Shown here piece after piece: positions 19,055 through 26,163 of a DNA stretch of 47,628 bases. Position 1 is the first letter of the stretch; each line of letters opens with the position of its first letter. The position numbers and the translations under genes were made by a program. Origin of the DNA: DASZZY01 sp036260395 (GTDB lineage: Bacteria > Actinomycetota > UBA4738 > CALAEC01); contig DASZZY010000119.1 of assembly GCA_036260395.1 (NCBI GenBank), positions 1-47,628 of the forward strand, read 5' to 3'. The notes beneath the pieces are model-generated. The model did not search any database. It saw only the letters and a program-made list of their open reading frames with translations, and was not told the origin of the DNA.

Positions 19055-20028
19055 GAGTACGACAGGACCTTGTCGACGGCCGCCAGCACGCGGTCGACGG
19101 ACGGCAGGTAGTGCTCCTCGACCGTCGCCGGCGGGTAGGGGAGGTCGTAGCCCGTCACCCGGAGCACCGGGGCCTCCAGGTACTCGAACGCCTCCTCCAC
19201 GACCCGGGCCACCACCTCGGCGCCGAACCCGACGGTCATCGGCGCCTCGTGGACCACCACCACCCGTCCGGTCTTCCGGGCCGACGCCACCAGCGCGTCG
19301 ACGTCGAGGGGCACGAGCGACCGGAGGTCGAGGACCTCCAGGTGGACCTCGTCCTCGGCGGCGGCCTCGGCCGCCTGGAGGCACCGGGCCACCATGGCGC
19401 CCCAGGCGACCAGCGTCCCGTGCGACCCCTCCCGCACGATGCGCGCCCGGCCGATCGGCAGCCCGTTCGGCTCCAGGTCGCCGATCTCCTTGGACCAGTA
19501 CCGGCTCTTGGGCTCGAAGAAGATCACCGGGTCCGGGTCCTCGATCGACCGGACCAGCAAGTTGAAGGCGTCGATCGGCGTGGATGGGATGACCACCTTC
19601 AACCCCGCCGTGTGCGCGTAGTAGGTCTCCGGGCTCTCCGAGTGGTGCTCGGCGGCGCCGATCCCGCCCCCGCACGGGATGCGCATCACGAGCGGGATCG
19701 ACACGGTGTTTGCCGACCGGAAGCGGTACTTCGCCACGTGCGAGATCACCTGGTCGAGCGCCGGATAGGAGAAGGCGTCGAACTGGATCTCGGCCACGGG
19801 CTTCCATCCCGCGAGCGTGAGGCCCAGCGACACGCCGAGGATCGCCGACTCGGCCAGCGGCGTGTCGAAGACCCGCTCCTCGCCGAACTCGTCCTGGAGC
19901 TTGTCGGTGATCCGGAAGACACCGCCGAGCTTGCCGATGTCCTCGCCGAGGACCAGAACCCGGTCGTCCTCCTTCAGCGAATAGCGGAGGGCCTCGTTGA
20001 GCGCCTGGCCCATCGTGACCTCAGCCAT
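19051..20028 (-). CDS. bkdB: 2-oxoacid dehydrogenase E1 component, beta subunit
   Basis: 325 residues, standard for the beta chain of heterotetrameric E1. Motifs are VLVLGEDIGKLGGVFRIT with the Glu that activates thiamine diphosphate, DTPLAESAILG, EIQFDAFSYPALDQ, and HHSESPE. The ATG at 20028 is preceded by GGAGGAGGGCG (minus strand), a strong ribosome site, and lies 8 bases inside the end of the E1alpha gene. The larger open frame upstream is a shadow. Confidence 0.92.
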   Translation of the reverse strand: MAEVTMGQALNEALRYSLKEDDRVLVLGEDIGKLGGVFRITDKLQDEFGEERVFDTPLAESAILGVSLGLTLAGWKPVAEIQFDAFSYPALDQVISHVAKYRFRSANTVSIPLVMRIPCGGGIGAAEHHSESPETYYAHTAGLKVVIPSTPIDAFNLLVRSIEDPDPVIFFEPKSRYWSKEIGDLEPNGLPIGRARIVREGSHGTLVAWGAMVARCLQAAEAAAEDEVHLEVLDLRSLVPLDVDALVASARKTGRVVVVHEAPMTVGFGAEVVARVVEEAFEYLEAPVLRVTGYDLPYPPATVEEHYLPSVDRVLAAVDKVLSYS

Positions 20029-21100
20029 CGTCGCCCTCCTCCAGGAAGCTCCGGACCTCGTCGCGCTGACGGGCCAGGTGGGGCGGCACGTCCCCGTAGA
20101 CCCAGTCGAACATCTCGACGACCGAGCGCGGCCGCGCCCCCTGGATCCCGGCCCGGACCGAGGCTGCCACCTCCTTCCCCTCGTCCAGGACCTGCTCGAA
20201 GAAGGCATCGTCCGCCATCCCCGCGTCGGCCAGGAAGCGGCGGTACCGCTCCACCGGGTCCAGCGTCCGCCACTGCTCGATCTCCTGCTCGGGCTGGTAG
20301 CGGGTCCGGTCGTCGGCGGTGGAGTGGGGGCCCATCCGGTAGGTCACGGCCTCGATCAGCGTCGGGACGTGCTCGGTCCGAGCCCGCTCCAGCGCCTCGC
20401 GCGTGACGCGGTAGGTCGCCAGGACGTCGTTGCCGTCGACCCGGACGCCGGGGAAGCCGTAGGCCTCCGCCTTCCGCCAGATCGGGGCAACGGTCTGCCG
20501 CCGCAGCGGCACGGAGATGGCCCAGGCGTTGTTCTGGCAGAAGAACACCACGGGGGCGCCGAACACGCCGGCGAAGTTGCACGCCTCGTGGACGTCGCCC
20601 TGGCTCGTGGCGCCGTCCCCGAAGTAGGTGATCGCGCAGGCGTTCTTGCCGTCCAGCTTGGCGCCCAGGGCCCACCCCACGGCGTGCAGCGGCTGGCTTC
20701 CCACGGGCACCGAGATCTCGGCGAAGCGCTTCCCCACCGGGTCGTCGATGCCGCCGTGCCGGGTCCCCCGGTGGAAGTGCATGTACTCGACGAGGTCGAT
20801 GCCCCGGACCACGGCGACGCCGACCTCCCGGTACGACGGGAACACGAAGTCCTGGTCGGCCAGCGCGTAGGCGCTGCCGACCTGGGCCGCCTCCTGGCCG
20901 AGCAGCGGCGGGTACACCGCCAGCTCGCCCTGGCGCTGGAGGGCCGTGCTCTCGAGGTCCACGGCGCGGGTCACGGCCATGTGCCGGTACAGCTGCCGGA
21001 AGTCCTCGTCCTTGAGGTCGAGGGCCTTCAGAGCCTCGTCGTCGACGACGGTCCCGTCGCGGTCGAGGATCCGGACGCCCTCGGTGGCGTTGTCGTCCAA
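20021..21100 (-). CDS. bkdA: 2-oxoacid dehydrogenase E1 component, alpha subunit
   Basis: 359 residues. The thiamine diphosphate motif is YFGDGATSQGDVHEA ending in CQNNAW. Segments ALQRQGELAVYPPLLGQEAAQVG, FPSYREVGVAVVRG and YRMGPHSTADD resemble the E1alpha of actinobacterial branched-chain dehydrogenases, although pyruvate E1alpha is close. The adjacent amino-acid dehydrogenase, which deaminates Val/Leu/Ile to the same oxoacids, supports the branched-chain reading. The start is TTG at 21100: GGAGG lies five bases upstream, after a TATATT hexamer, and no ATG/GTG fits. Confidence 0.88.
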   Translation of the reverse strand: MDDNATEGVRILDRDGTVVDDEALKALDLKDEDFRQLYRHMAVTRAVDLESTALQRQGELAVYPPLLGQEAAQVGSAYALADQDFVFPSYREVGVAVVRGIDLVEYMHFHRGTRHGGIDDPVGKRFAEISVPVGSQPLHAVGWALGAKLDGKNACAITYFGDGATSQGDVHEACNFAGVFGAPVVFFCQNNAWAISVPLRRQTVAPIWRKAEAYGFPGVRVDGNDVLATYRVTREALERARTEHVPTLIEAVTYRMGPHSTADDRTRYQPEQEIEQWRTLDPVERYRRFLADAGMADDAFFEQVLDEGKEVAASVRAGIQGARPRSVVEMFDWVYGDVPPHLARQRDEVRSFLEEGDDG

Positions 21101-21128
21101 GCGAACCTCCGCGGGTGGGGGCCACAGG

Positions 21129-21134
21129 AATATA
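21129..21134 (-). promoter_or_regulatory. -10 of the E1alpha-E1beta-E2 operon
   Basis: Minus-strand TATATT, an unusually AT-rich patch, lies 28 bases before the TTG start of E1alpha with GGAGG between. It is a good candidate for the operon promoter. Confidence 0.55.
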
Positions 21135-21214
21135 TCGCACCGCGCTCGGACGCCCTTGGGAACAGGGATGCGGCGGCGTCGAACCCGCTCGAGCTGCCGT
21201 CGGTGGTCCCGGAC

Positions 21215-21233
21215 GGCGGCGGCTAGCGCCGCC
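21215..21233 (-). terminator. hairpin at the end of the amino-acid dehydrogenase gene
   Basis: GGCGGCG and CGCCGCC form a 7-bp stem around a 5-base loop that contains the stop codon of the dehydrogenase. There is no T tail, so terminator function is only possible. Confidence 0.3.
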
Positions 21234-22389
21234 CTGTTGGCGGGCGGTGCTGGGCCGGGAGCCACAGGAGCCGGACGCGGCTGACCCCGGCCATCCGCCG
21301 CTCGGCCAGCGCGTTGGCGGCCGCGGCCGGCGTCACGCCCTCCGTGCGAGCGATCCGGAAGACCTCGCGGACGGTGCGGTAGATGCCCTCCACCTTGGCC
21401 ATGGCGCGGTCGCGGTCGTAGCCGATCAGCTCGTCGGCCACGTTGATCAGCCCCCCCGCGTTGATCACGAAATCGGGGGCGTAGAGGATGCCGAGCTCCT
21501 GGAGGGCGTCCCCGTGTTCGGGCCGCTCCAGCTGGTTGTTGGCCGCGCCGGCCACGACCTTGCACTTCAGCTCCGGCAGCGTGTCGTCGCGGATCACGGC
21601 CCCCAGCGCGCAGGGGGCGAAGATCTCGCTGGCGACGGCGTGGGCCTTGTCGGGCTCGGCGGTCTCCACCCCGAAGCTGTTCACCACCCGCCCCACGGCG
21701 TCGACGTCGACGTCGGCCACCGTCACCGCGGCCCCCTCCTCGACCAGGTGCTTGACCAGGTGGTAGCCGACCTTTCCGACGCCCTGGACCACCACCCGGA
21801 CGCCCTCCAGCGACGACGTCCCGAGGGCTTCCTCGGCGCAGGCCCGGAGCCCCTGGAATACCCCGTACGCGGTGACGGGCGAGGGGTCGCCGGAGCCGCC
21901 GAGCCGCTTCGAGACCCCGGTCACCCAGCTGGTCTCCCGGCGGAGGACGTCCATGTCCTCGCGCGAGGTGCCGACGTCCTCGGCGGTGATGTACCGGCCG
22001 TCCAGCGACTCGATGAACCGTCCGTAGGCCCGCAGGAGCTCCTCGGACTTGTCGCGCCTGGGGTCGCCGATGATCACGGCCTTCCCGCCGCCCAGGTCGA
22101 GGCCCGCGGCGGCGGCCTTGTACGTCATGCCCCGGGCCAGTCGCAGGACGTCGCGGAGCGCCTCGTCCTCGGAGCGGAACGGGAAGAACCGGGTCCCGCC
22201 GAGCGACGGCCCCAGGGCGGTGGAGTGGATCGCGACGATCGCCTTGAGGCCGGAGGGGGGGTCGTGGAAGTGGACGACCTCCTCGTACTCGTCGCGCAGC
22301 TCGGAAAAGACTCCCAGAGCCCGACTCCCTTGTCTGGACCCCCACCGGCTTCGGGCGTCCGGTGGCCGGCCGCGACGGGAATTTAGCAC
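21223..22389 (-). CDS. Glu/Leu/Phe/Val dehydrogenase
   Basis: NAD-dependent amino-acid dehydrogenase, probably acting on valine, leucine and isoleucine. Motifs are GLKAIVAIHSTALGPSLGGTRF, the catalytic Lys in LDLGGGKAVI, and the Rossmann VVVQGVGKVGYHLV. The core matches Streptomyces valine dehydrogenase, which also lies beside bldC. The start is unclear. GTG 22389 is the only standard start in frame but adds about 24 Arg/Pro-rich residues, and a TAAATT -10 candidate lies just downstream of it (22385-22380). The CTG at 22317, preceded by AAGGGAG with 7-base spacing, gives the expected N-terminus and may be the true start (364 residues). Confidence 0.88.
   Translation of the reverse strand: MLNSRRGRPPDARSRWGSRQGSRALGVFSELRDEYEEVVHFHDPPSGLKAIVAIHSTALGPSLGGTRFFPFRSEDEALRDVLRLARGMTYKAAAAGLDLGGGKAVIIGDPRRDKSEELLRAYGRFIESLDGRYITAEDVGTSREDMDVLRRETSWVTGVSKRLGGSGDPSPVTAYGVFQGLRACAEEALGTSSLEGVRVVVQGVGKVGYHLVKHLVEEGAAVTVADVDVDAVGRVVNSFGVETAEPDKAHAVASEIFAPCALGAVIRDDTLPELKCKVVAGAANNQLERPEHGDALQELGILYAPDFVINAGGLINVADELIGYDRDRAMAKVEGIYRTVREVFRIARTEGVTPAAAANALAERRMAGVSRVRLLWLPAQHRPPTGRR
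22380..22385 (-). promoter_or_regulatory. candidate -10 of amino-acid dehydrogenase gene
   Basis: Minus-strand TAAATT lies downstream of GTG 22389 and about 62 bases upstream of CTG 22317. If it is used, transcription starts near 22373 and GTG 22389 cannot be the start codon. Confidence 0.45.
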
Positions 22390-22414
22390 GGGGTGCCCCC
22401 GCTCGGACCCGCGC

Positions 22415-22420
22415 TATCAT
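22415..22420 (+). promoter_or_regulatory. -10 of the gene at 22427 (leaderless)
   Basis: TATCAT, close to the ideal TATAAT, ends exactly 6 bases before GTG 22427 with no room for a ribosome site. Confidence 0.55.
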
Positions 22421-22426
22421 GCGCCC

Positions 22427-23236
22427 GTGGTCGGGTCGGCCTACCTCCGCGTCTTCCAGCCGCTGGACGCGCTCCCGGAGAACGAGCGCGCCGGCTGGGA
22501 GCGATACATCGTGCACGGCGGCCACCTGAAGCCCGTTCGAAGGGTGTACCGGGAGCGTCACACCGGCCACCGGGGCCGGCTCGGGCTGCTGACCGCCGAG
22601 GAGGACCGCGCCGACGTGCGCCTGGTCGGCGGCCGGTGGTACGTGTGCCCGTGGCGGACCCCGCTCCGGGTCCTGGCCAGCCTGCTGGCGCTCCGCGACA
22701 TGGTCCCCGAGGAGGTCGCCGACGCCCTGGTGCCGGAGTCCGAGGCCCGGCGGGTGGCCAGGGAGCTGGCCAGGATCCGTCGCCGCGACCCCTCCGCCGT
22801 CCCGTCGATGCTCGAGAGCCACTGGCACGTCCCCGTCCGGTGGTTCGTGCTGTTCTCGGGGAAGGAGCGCCGGATCGAGGAGCGGGCCGACGGAGGGTTC
22901 CGGCTGTCGTACTGGACGACGCTGGCCCGGGCCCGCGAGCGCGCCGGGCGGGCGGTCCGCGTCCTGAAGGGGGGCGACCTCGACGACGTGGTCTCGATCG
23001 TGGAGGACCTGGACGAGTGGCTTTCCCGGTTCGCGCGTCCCTCGGCCGTGGAGCTGGACTACGGGGGACTCTCGGACCACTTCGGCTGGAACGAGCTCGA
23101 GGAGGACCGCTCGGCCGAGGAGATCCAGGCCGCCCTGGACGCCCTGGAGGCCGGCGACAACGAGCGCGCCGCAGAGCTCTACCAGGCCGTCGCGGGCCGG
23201 TGGGCGGAGGCGCGGATCCGCGAGTCCCTGAACTAG
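22427..23236 (+). CDS. conserved-looking protein of unknown function upstream of bldC
   Basis: 269 residues, no signal peptide or membrane segment. It begins YLRVFQPLDALPENERAGWERYI, then a central part with VGGRWYVCPWRTPLRVLASLLALRDMVPEEVAD, and ends with an acidic helical segment (EIQAALDALEAGDNERAAELYQAV). The family was not recognised, but Streptomyces also has an uncharacterised gene between the valine dehydrogenase and bldC, so a conserved trio is likely. The start at GTG 22427 is favoured by the TATCAT hexamer 6 bases upstream. No enzyme motif stands out. Confidence 0.75.
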   Translation: MVGSAYLRVFQPLDALPENERAGWERYIVHGGHLKPVRRVYRERHTGHRGRLGLLTAEEDRADVRLVGGRWYVCPWRTPLRVLASLLALRDMVPEEVADALVPESEARRVARELARIRRRDPSAVPSMLESHWHVPVRWFVLFSGKERRIEERADGGFRLSYWTTLARARERAGRAVRVLKGGDLDDVVSIVEDLDEWLSRFARPSAVELDYGGLSDHFGWNELEEDRSAEEIQAALDALEAGDNERAAELYQAVAGRWAEARIRESLN

Positions 23237-23260
23237 GCGGGACTAGTCATTTCGGACTAG
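23232..23260 (+). repeat. three ACTAG repeats before bldC
   Basis: ACTAG occurs at 23232-23236 (partly within the upstream stop), 23242-23246 and 23256-23260, the last two inside GACTAG. Short ATTT runs lie between and after them (23249-23252, 23265-23268). The region is notably AT-richer than its surroundings and could be an operator for BldC or another regulator. Confidence 0.35.
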
Positions 23261-23343
23261 GTGGATTTAGGCCCCTTTGTCTATGTACCCGGCCGTCCGG
23301 CACGTCGACAATCCCGGACATAACGTTCCCGGGAGGAGGGGGC

Positions 23344-23544
23344 ATGAGCTCGAACGGAAGGTCAAGCGACAAGGAGAGGCTGTTGACCCCGGCCGAGGTG
23401 GCGGCGCTGTTCCGCGTCGACCCCAAGACCGTCACCCGCTGGGCGAAGGCCGGCAAGTTGTCGTCGATCCGCACCTTGGGCGGCCACCGCCGGTACCGCG
23501 AGTCCGAGGTGCGTCGCCTGCTGGACCGCTCCGCGGGCGCCTAG
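23344..23544 (+). CDS. bldC: MerR-like helix-turn-helix regulator BldC
   Basis: 66 residues. The core LLTPAEVAALFRVDPKTVTR, then WAKAGKLSSIRTLGGHRRYRESEVRRLL, is nearly the same as Streptomyces BldC, a small DNA-binding protein with a MerR-type winged helix that polymerises head-to-tail on DNA and delays development. It has no effector domain. ATG 23344 is preceded by GGGAGGAGGGG. Upstream is a ~100-base leader with a possible TAACGT hexamer near 23323. In a lineage that may not sporulate, its targets are unknown. Confidence 0.95.
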   Translation: MSSNGRSSDKERLLTPAEVAALFRVDPKTVTRWAKAGKLSSIRTLGGHRRYRESEVRRLLDRSAGA

Positions 23545-23566
23545 GGGGCGGCCGGGGGAAGGGGAA

Positions 23567-23586
23567 CGGCCCGCCGGTGCGGGCCG
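23567..23586. terminator. bidirectional terminator between bldC and tRNA-Phe
   Basis: CGGCCCGC (23567-23574) and GCGGGCCG (23579-23586) form a perfect 8-bp stem with loop CGGT. It lies 22 bases after bldC and directly after the tRNA-Phe CCA end on the other strand, where TTCCCCTTCCCC follows. It serves both convergent units. Confidence 0.6.
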
Positions 23587-23587
23587 C

Positions 23588-23663
23588 TGGTGGCGAGGGA
23601 CGGAATCGAACCGCCGACACCGCGGTTTTCAGCCGCGTGCTCTGCCATCTGAGCTACCTCGCC
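23588..23663 (-). tRNA. tRNA-Phe (GAA), CCA encoded
   Basis: 76 bases including CCA. The acceptor GGCGAGG pairs with CCTCGCC, the D arm is GCTCAGATGGCAGAGC, the anticodon stem CGCGG/CCGCG encloses loop CTGAAAA with anticodon GAA, and the T arm holds GGTTCGATTCC. It is the only one of the four tRNAs here with an encoded CCA. Nucleotides 8-10 (TAG) double as the stop codon of the upstream HNH reading frame. No separate promoter is seen. Confidence 0.95.
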
Positions 23664-24348
23664 GGCTCACTCAGAATAACAAGCCGGTTCGCGACGGTCT
23701 GATGCGACACCCCCAGCACTGAAGCGATCTGGCGCGGCGACCGGCCATCACGCCGGAGGGCAAGGGCCTGCGCCTGCATCCTTGTTCGCTTGGCCCGGTG
23801 CTCCCGCCCCCGACGCCTCCACAGCTCCCGTTGGCTGGGAGGCCGCAAGGGCAGCTGCTGAGCTCCGACGAAGCGGCCCCCGTGGCGTCGGCCGTGATCG
23901 TCCGCCCGCATGTGGCACGAACGACAGAGGGCCACCAGGTTCTCGAGGGAGTTGTCGCCCGAGAAGCGGAACGGTGTCAGGTGGTGGAGTCGAGCGCTCG
24001 GCCGTTCTCCTCGGGCATCTTGCCGCAAGAGCAGCAGACGCCGTCTCGCTGACGCACCCGTTCCTTCGTCGCTTTCCAGCCTGCCCCGTACGGAAGGGCC
24101 CTCCCGCCCCGCCAGTTCGGGTTCGTCGATCCGACCCGCTCACGCGTGTTCTGAGTAGCGGTAGCGCAGGCACGCGTGCAGTGCTTCCGCCGGGCCCGCT
24201 TGTTGGCCGGAACGAGAACGGTCCGTCCGCAACTGGGGCAGGAGAACTCCTTGCTCGGAGCGCTCCAGCGCCAGCGGTCCCCACATCGCTTCGAGCAGAA
24301 TCGCCTCTGCGATCCGGAAAGTGGCATCCCGCATGCTTCGCAGGGCAT
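23654..24348 (-). pseudogene. HNH endonuclease gene, split by a one-base frameshift
   Basis: The N-terminal part (ATG 24348 to stop 23977) has two small zinc-ribbon motifs (CEACG...CSKRC and CPSCG...CTRAC), a NPNWRGG segment and the first half of an HNH domain (RVRQRDGVCCSCGKMPEENGRALD). The second half continues in another frame: HHLTPFRFSGDNSLENLVALCRSCH, then a C-terminal helix-turn-helix (SPRQIASVLGVSHQTVANRL). Adding one base near 23989-23992 would restore GACGTCCACCAC (D-V-H-H) and a full ~230-residue HNH nuclease. It lies between tRNA-Asp and tRNA-Phe in the same direction, and its TAG stop is inside tRNA-Phe. This looks like a homing-type nuclease gene, now broken, or a sequencing error. 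Confidence 0.8.
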
Positions 24349-24395
24349 CGCGGTGCCAGTATCGAAGGAGGTTCTGACACGGCCGAAAGCTGTTG

Positions 24396-24470
24396 CGCGG
24401 GTGAGGGGATTTGAACCCCCGACCTCCACCTTGACAGGGTGGCGAGCACTCCGGACTGCTCCACACCCGC
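24396..24470 (-). tRNA. tRNA-Asp (GTC)
   Basis: 75 bases to the discriminator, CCA not encoded. The acceptor GCGGGTG pairs with CACCCGC, the anticodon stem CCACC/GGTGG encloses loop CTGTCAA (anticodon GTC), and the T arm is GGGGGTTCAAATCCCC. Upstream of it, on the same strand, are TACACT and tRNA-Glu. Confidence 0.95.
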
Positions 24471-24480
24471 AGCACGCAAG

Positions 24481-24486
24481 AGTGTA
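24481..24486 (-). promoter_or_regulatory. -10 of tRNA-Asp
   Basis: Minus-strand TACACT, preceded by TGA as in an extended -10 (TGATACACT), ends 10 bases before the mature 5' end of tRNA-Asp. This predicts only a few bases of 5' leader. Confidence 0.5.
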
Positions 24487-24520
24487 TCAGCGCCGCGGCA
24501 ACCTCCGCGCGTCAGCGCCG

Positions 24521-24593
24521 TGCCCCCAACGGGATTCGAACCCGTGTCGCCGCCTTGAAAGGGCGGTATCCTGGGCCGCTAGACGATGGGGGC
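24521..24593 (-). tRNA. tRNA-Glu (TTC)
   Basis: 73 bases, CCA not encoded. The acceptor GCCCCCA pairs with TGGGGGC, the anticodon stem CCGCC/GGCGG encloses loop CTTTCAA (anticodon TTC), and the T arm is ACGGGTTCGAATCCCGT. It is the first tRNA of the minus-strand cluster Glu-Asp-Phe. Confidence 0.95.
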
Positions 24594-24612
24594 GGACGCT
24601 CCCGGCCATCGG

Positions 24613-24618
24613 AGTATA
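24613..24618 (-). promoter_or_regulatory. -10 of tRNA-Glu
   Basis: Minus-strand TATACT, one of the best hexamers in the window, ends 19 bases before the mature tRNA 5' end. No clear -35 is visible at the expected distance. Confidence 0.55.
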
Positions 24619-24714
24619 GCGCCGGCCCCTTCCGGCGTCGCCGCTGCCCGAGAACCCCATCGCTACCGTTCCGATCCGATGGGCGAAACGCCGGATCCGC
24701 GCGCCGCCATGGGG

Positions 24715-24720
24715 TAGCGT
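24715..24720 (+). promoter_or_regulatory. -10 of the RTX gene (near-leaderless)
   Basis: TAGCGT ends 8 bases before ATG 24729 and no Shine-Dalgarno intervenes. Confidence 0.4.
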
Positions 24721-24728
24721 TTCCCCCG

Positions 24729-25268
24729 ATGCGAGGCAGCGTGTGGCGGAGTGGCGTTCGGGCGGCGGCCGTGCCGGTCTTGGTCGCGGTGGCGCTCGCC
24801 GTGCCGGCCGCGGGCCGAGCCGGCCCGGGATGCACGATCACCGGCACCTCCAGGGCCGACACGCTCACCGGGACCCGCGGGGAGGACGTGATCTGCGGGA
24901 AGGGCGGCCCGGACACGATCCGCGGCAAGCGGGGCGCCGACATCCTCCGCGGCGGCCCGGGCGGCGACCAGCTGTTCGGAGGCCCGGGCGCGGACACCGC
25001 TCAGGGCGAGGCGGGCGCCGACGCCGTCTGGGGCGGCAAGGGCGACGACGAGCTCTTCGGCGGCAAGGGCCCCGACACCCTGGTCGGCCAGGCGGGCCAG
25101 GACCTGATGGTTGGAGGCCCGGGGAACGATCCGTGCCTCGCGGCGAGCGACGGCGCGCCGAACGACACGGCGCTGGGTGGGACCGGCGAGGACACCGCGG
25201 ACCGGGATCCCGGGGACGAGCTCCGGATGATGGAGGCCGTCGTCCCGGCGCCCTGCTTCGGCGCGTAG
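24729..25268 (+). CDS. secreted RTX-type calcium-binding protein
   Basis: 179 residues. The N-terminus has Arg residues, a hydrophobic core (AAAVPVLVAVALAVP) and a likely cleavage at AGRAG, so it is a Sec-exported protein. The rest is made of glycine-rich nonapeptide repeats of the form GGxGxDxL/I (GKGGPDTIRG, GGPGGDQLFG, GGKGDDELFG), which bind Ca2+ in a parallel beta roll. The opening GTSRADTLTGTRGEDVICGKGG is close to the C-terminal module of the large protein at 40705. No enzymatic domain; the role outside the cell is unknown. The internal ATG is chosen because upstream frame codes no plausible sequence. Confidence 0.85.
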   Translation: MRGSVWRSGVRAAAVPVLVAVALAVPAAGRAGPGCTITGTSRADTLTGTRGEDVICGKGGPDTIRGKRGADILRGGPGGDQLFGGPGADTAQGEAGADAVWGGKGDDELFGGKGPDTLVGQAGQDLMVGGPGNDPCLAASDGAPNDTALGGTGEDTADRDPGDELRMMEAVVPAPCFGA

Positions 25269-25293
25269 CGAGCATCCAGCCCCGCCGCTCCGG

Positions 25294-26088
25294 CTACGCT
25301 TCTGTGCGGTTGGCCGCGTAGCGCTCGAGCAACGCCTGGGGAATCTGCTGGCGGAAGGCCAGCAGGGCGTCCAGCAGCGGACGGAGGTCCGTGAGCTCGC
25401 GCTGCTTCGTGTAGGCCAGCGCCAGCCCGTCGGCGAGCTCGAAGCTCATCTCCTCCTCCAGCGCCATCAGCCAGCGCTGGAGGTCGGCGTGGAGGACCTC
25501 CCCGGCCACCGCGGGGTCCGACGCCTTGACCTTGAACCGGGCGTCGAACCGGCGGTCGCCGACCTCGATGTCCTCGAAGCCGATCGCCCGGCCGATCCTC
25601 GAGAAGAACCCCTCCCGCGAGATCCTCATGGCCGGCAGCCCGGCCGCTCGGAGCTGTCCGACGGCGCACGAGAAGTAGAAGTCGTTGCGGCTGGTGCTGT
25701 TCGTGTTCGGGTTGTACGACGTCGTGTGGTACGTGTAGTCGAACAGCCACAGAGCGCCGTCCACGTTGCCCGCCATGGCGTTCTCCGCCGTCCGGCCTTG
25801 CCCTCGGGACATGAGCTCGAACGGCAGGTGCGGCAGCGACGACCGCTCGGCGGGGATGAGCCCGAGCAGGGCGGCGGCCTCGGGGGCCGCCTGGCGCCGG
25901 CGGCGCTTGCGGGCGGAGTCGTACACCGCGTACGCGATGGCCGCGGCGAAGAACAGGCCGACCGCCAGCCCGACCGTGAGTCCACCACCCCAGCCCTGCT
26001 CCTCGCCGTAGAACACCAGGCCGACCGCACCTCCCGCGGCCAGGAGGACGAGGATCCACAGCACGGCGTTCGGGCTCACGGCTGGCAC
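25294..26088 (-). CDS. membrane protein with cytoplasmic domain, DUF3137-like
   Basis: 264 residues. Two hydrophobic helices at the N-terminus (about 8-28 and 35-55) are followed by RKRRRR, placing the remaining ~200 residues in the cytoplasm. That domain has NAMAGNVDGALWLFDYTYHTT and GDRRFDARFKVKASDP, which recall DUF3137 proteins of unknown function; the assignment is by pattern only. GTG 26088 is the annotated start. A GTG at 26079, six bases after a weak TAGGTG, is an alternative that loses three residues. Confidence 0.72.
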   Translation of the reverse strand: MPAVSPNAVLWILVLLAAGGAVGLVFYGEEQGWGGGLTVGLAVGLFFAAAIAYAVYDSARKRRRRQAAPEAAALLGLIPAERSSLPHLPFELMSRGQGRTAENAMAGNVDGALWLFDYTYHTTSYNPNTNSTSRNDFYFSCAVGQLRAAGLPAMRISREGFFSRIGRAIGFEDIEVGDRRFDARFKVKASDPAVAGEVLHADLQRWLMALEEEMSFELADGLALAYTKQRELTDLRPLLDALLAFRQQIPQALLERYAANRTEA

Positions 26089-26163
26089 CTACCCGGAGCG
26101 GCGTCGGGGCATGCCCGGGCGGCTCCGGGGGAGAGCCGGTTGGGCCGACGCAGCGCGGCGGGC

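Noticed and set aside
21101..23080. Extension of the E1alpha frame to over 1000 residues
   Set aside because: Upstream of TTG 21100 it crosses the dehydrogenase and the opposite-strand gene and shows no domain.
23977..24429. Start of the HNH gene at 24429 inside tRNA-Asp
   Set aside because: The first 27 codons overlap or follow the tRNA and are not protein-like; ATG 24348 directly precedes the first zinc ribbon.
24661..24719. Inverted repeat CGCTACC/GGTAGCG upstream of the RTX gene as an operator
   Set aside because: Seven bases with a 45-base gap is expected by chance, and one arm is simply the -10 region.
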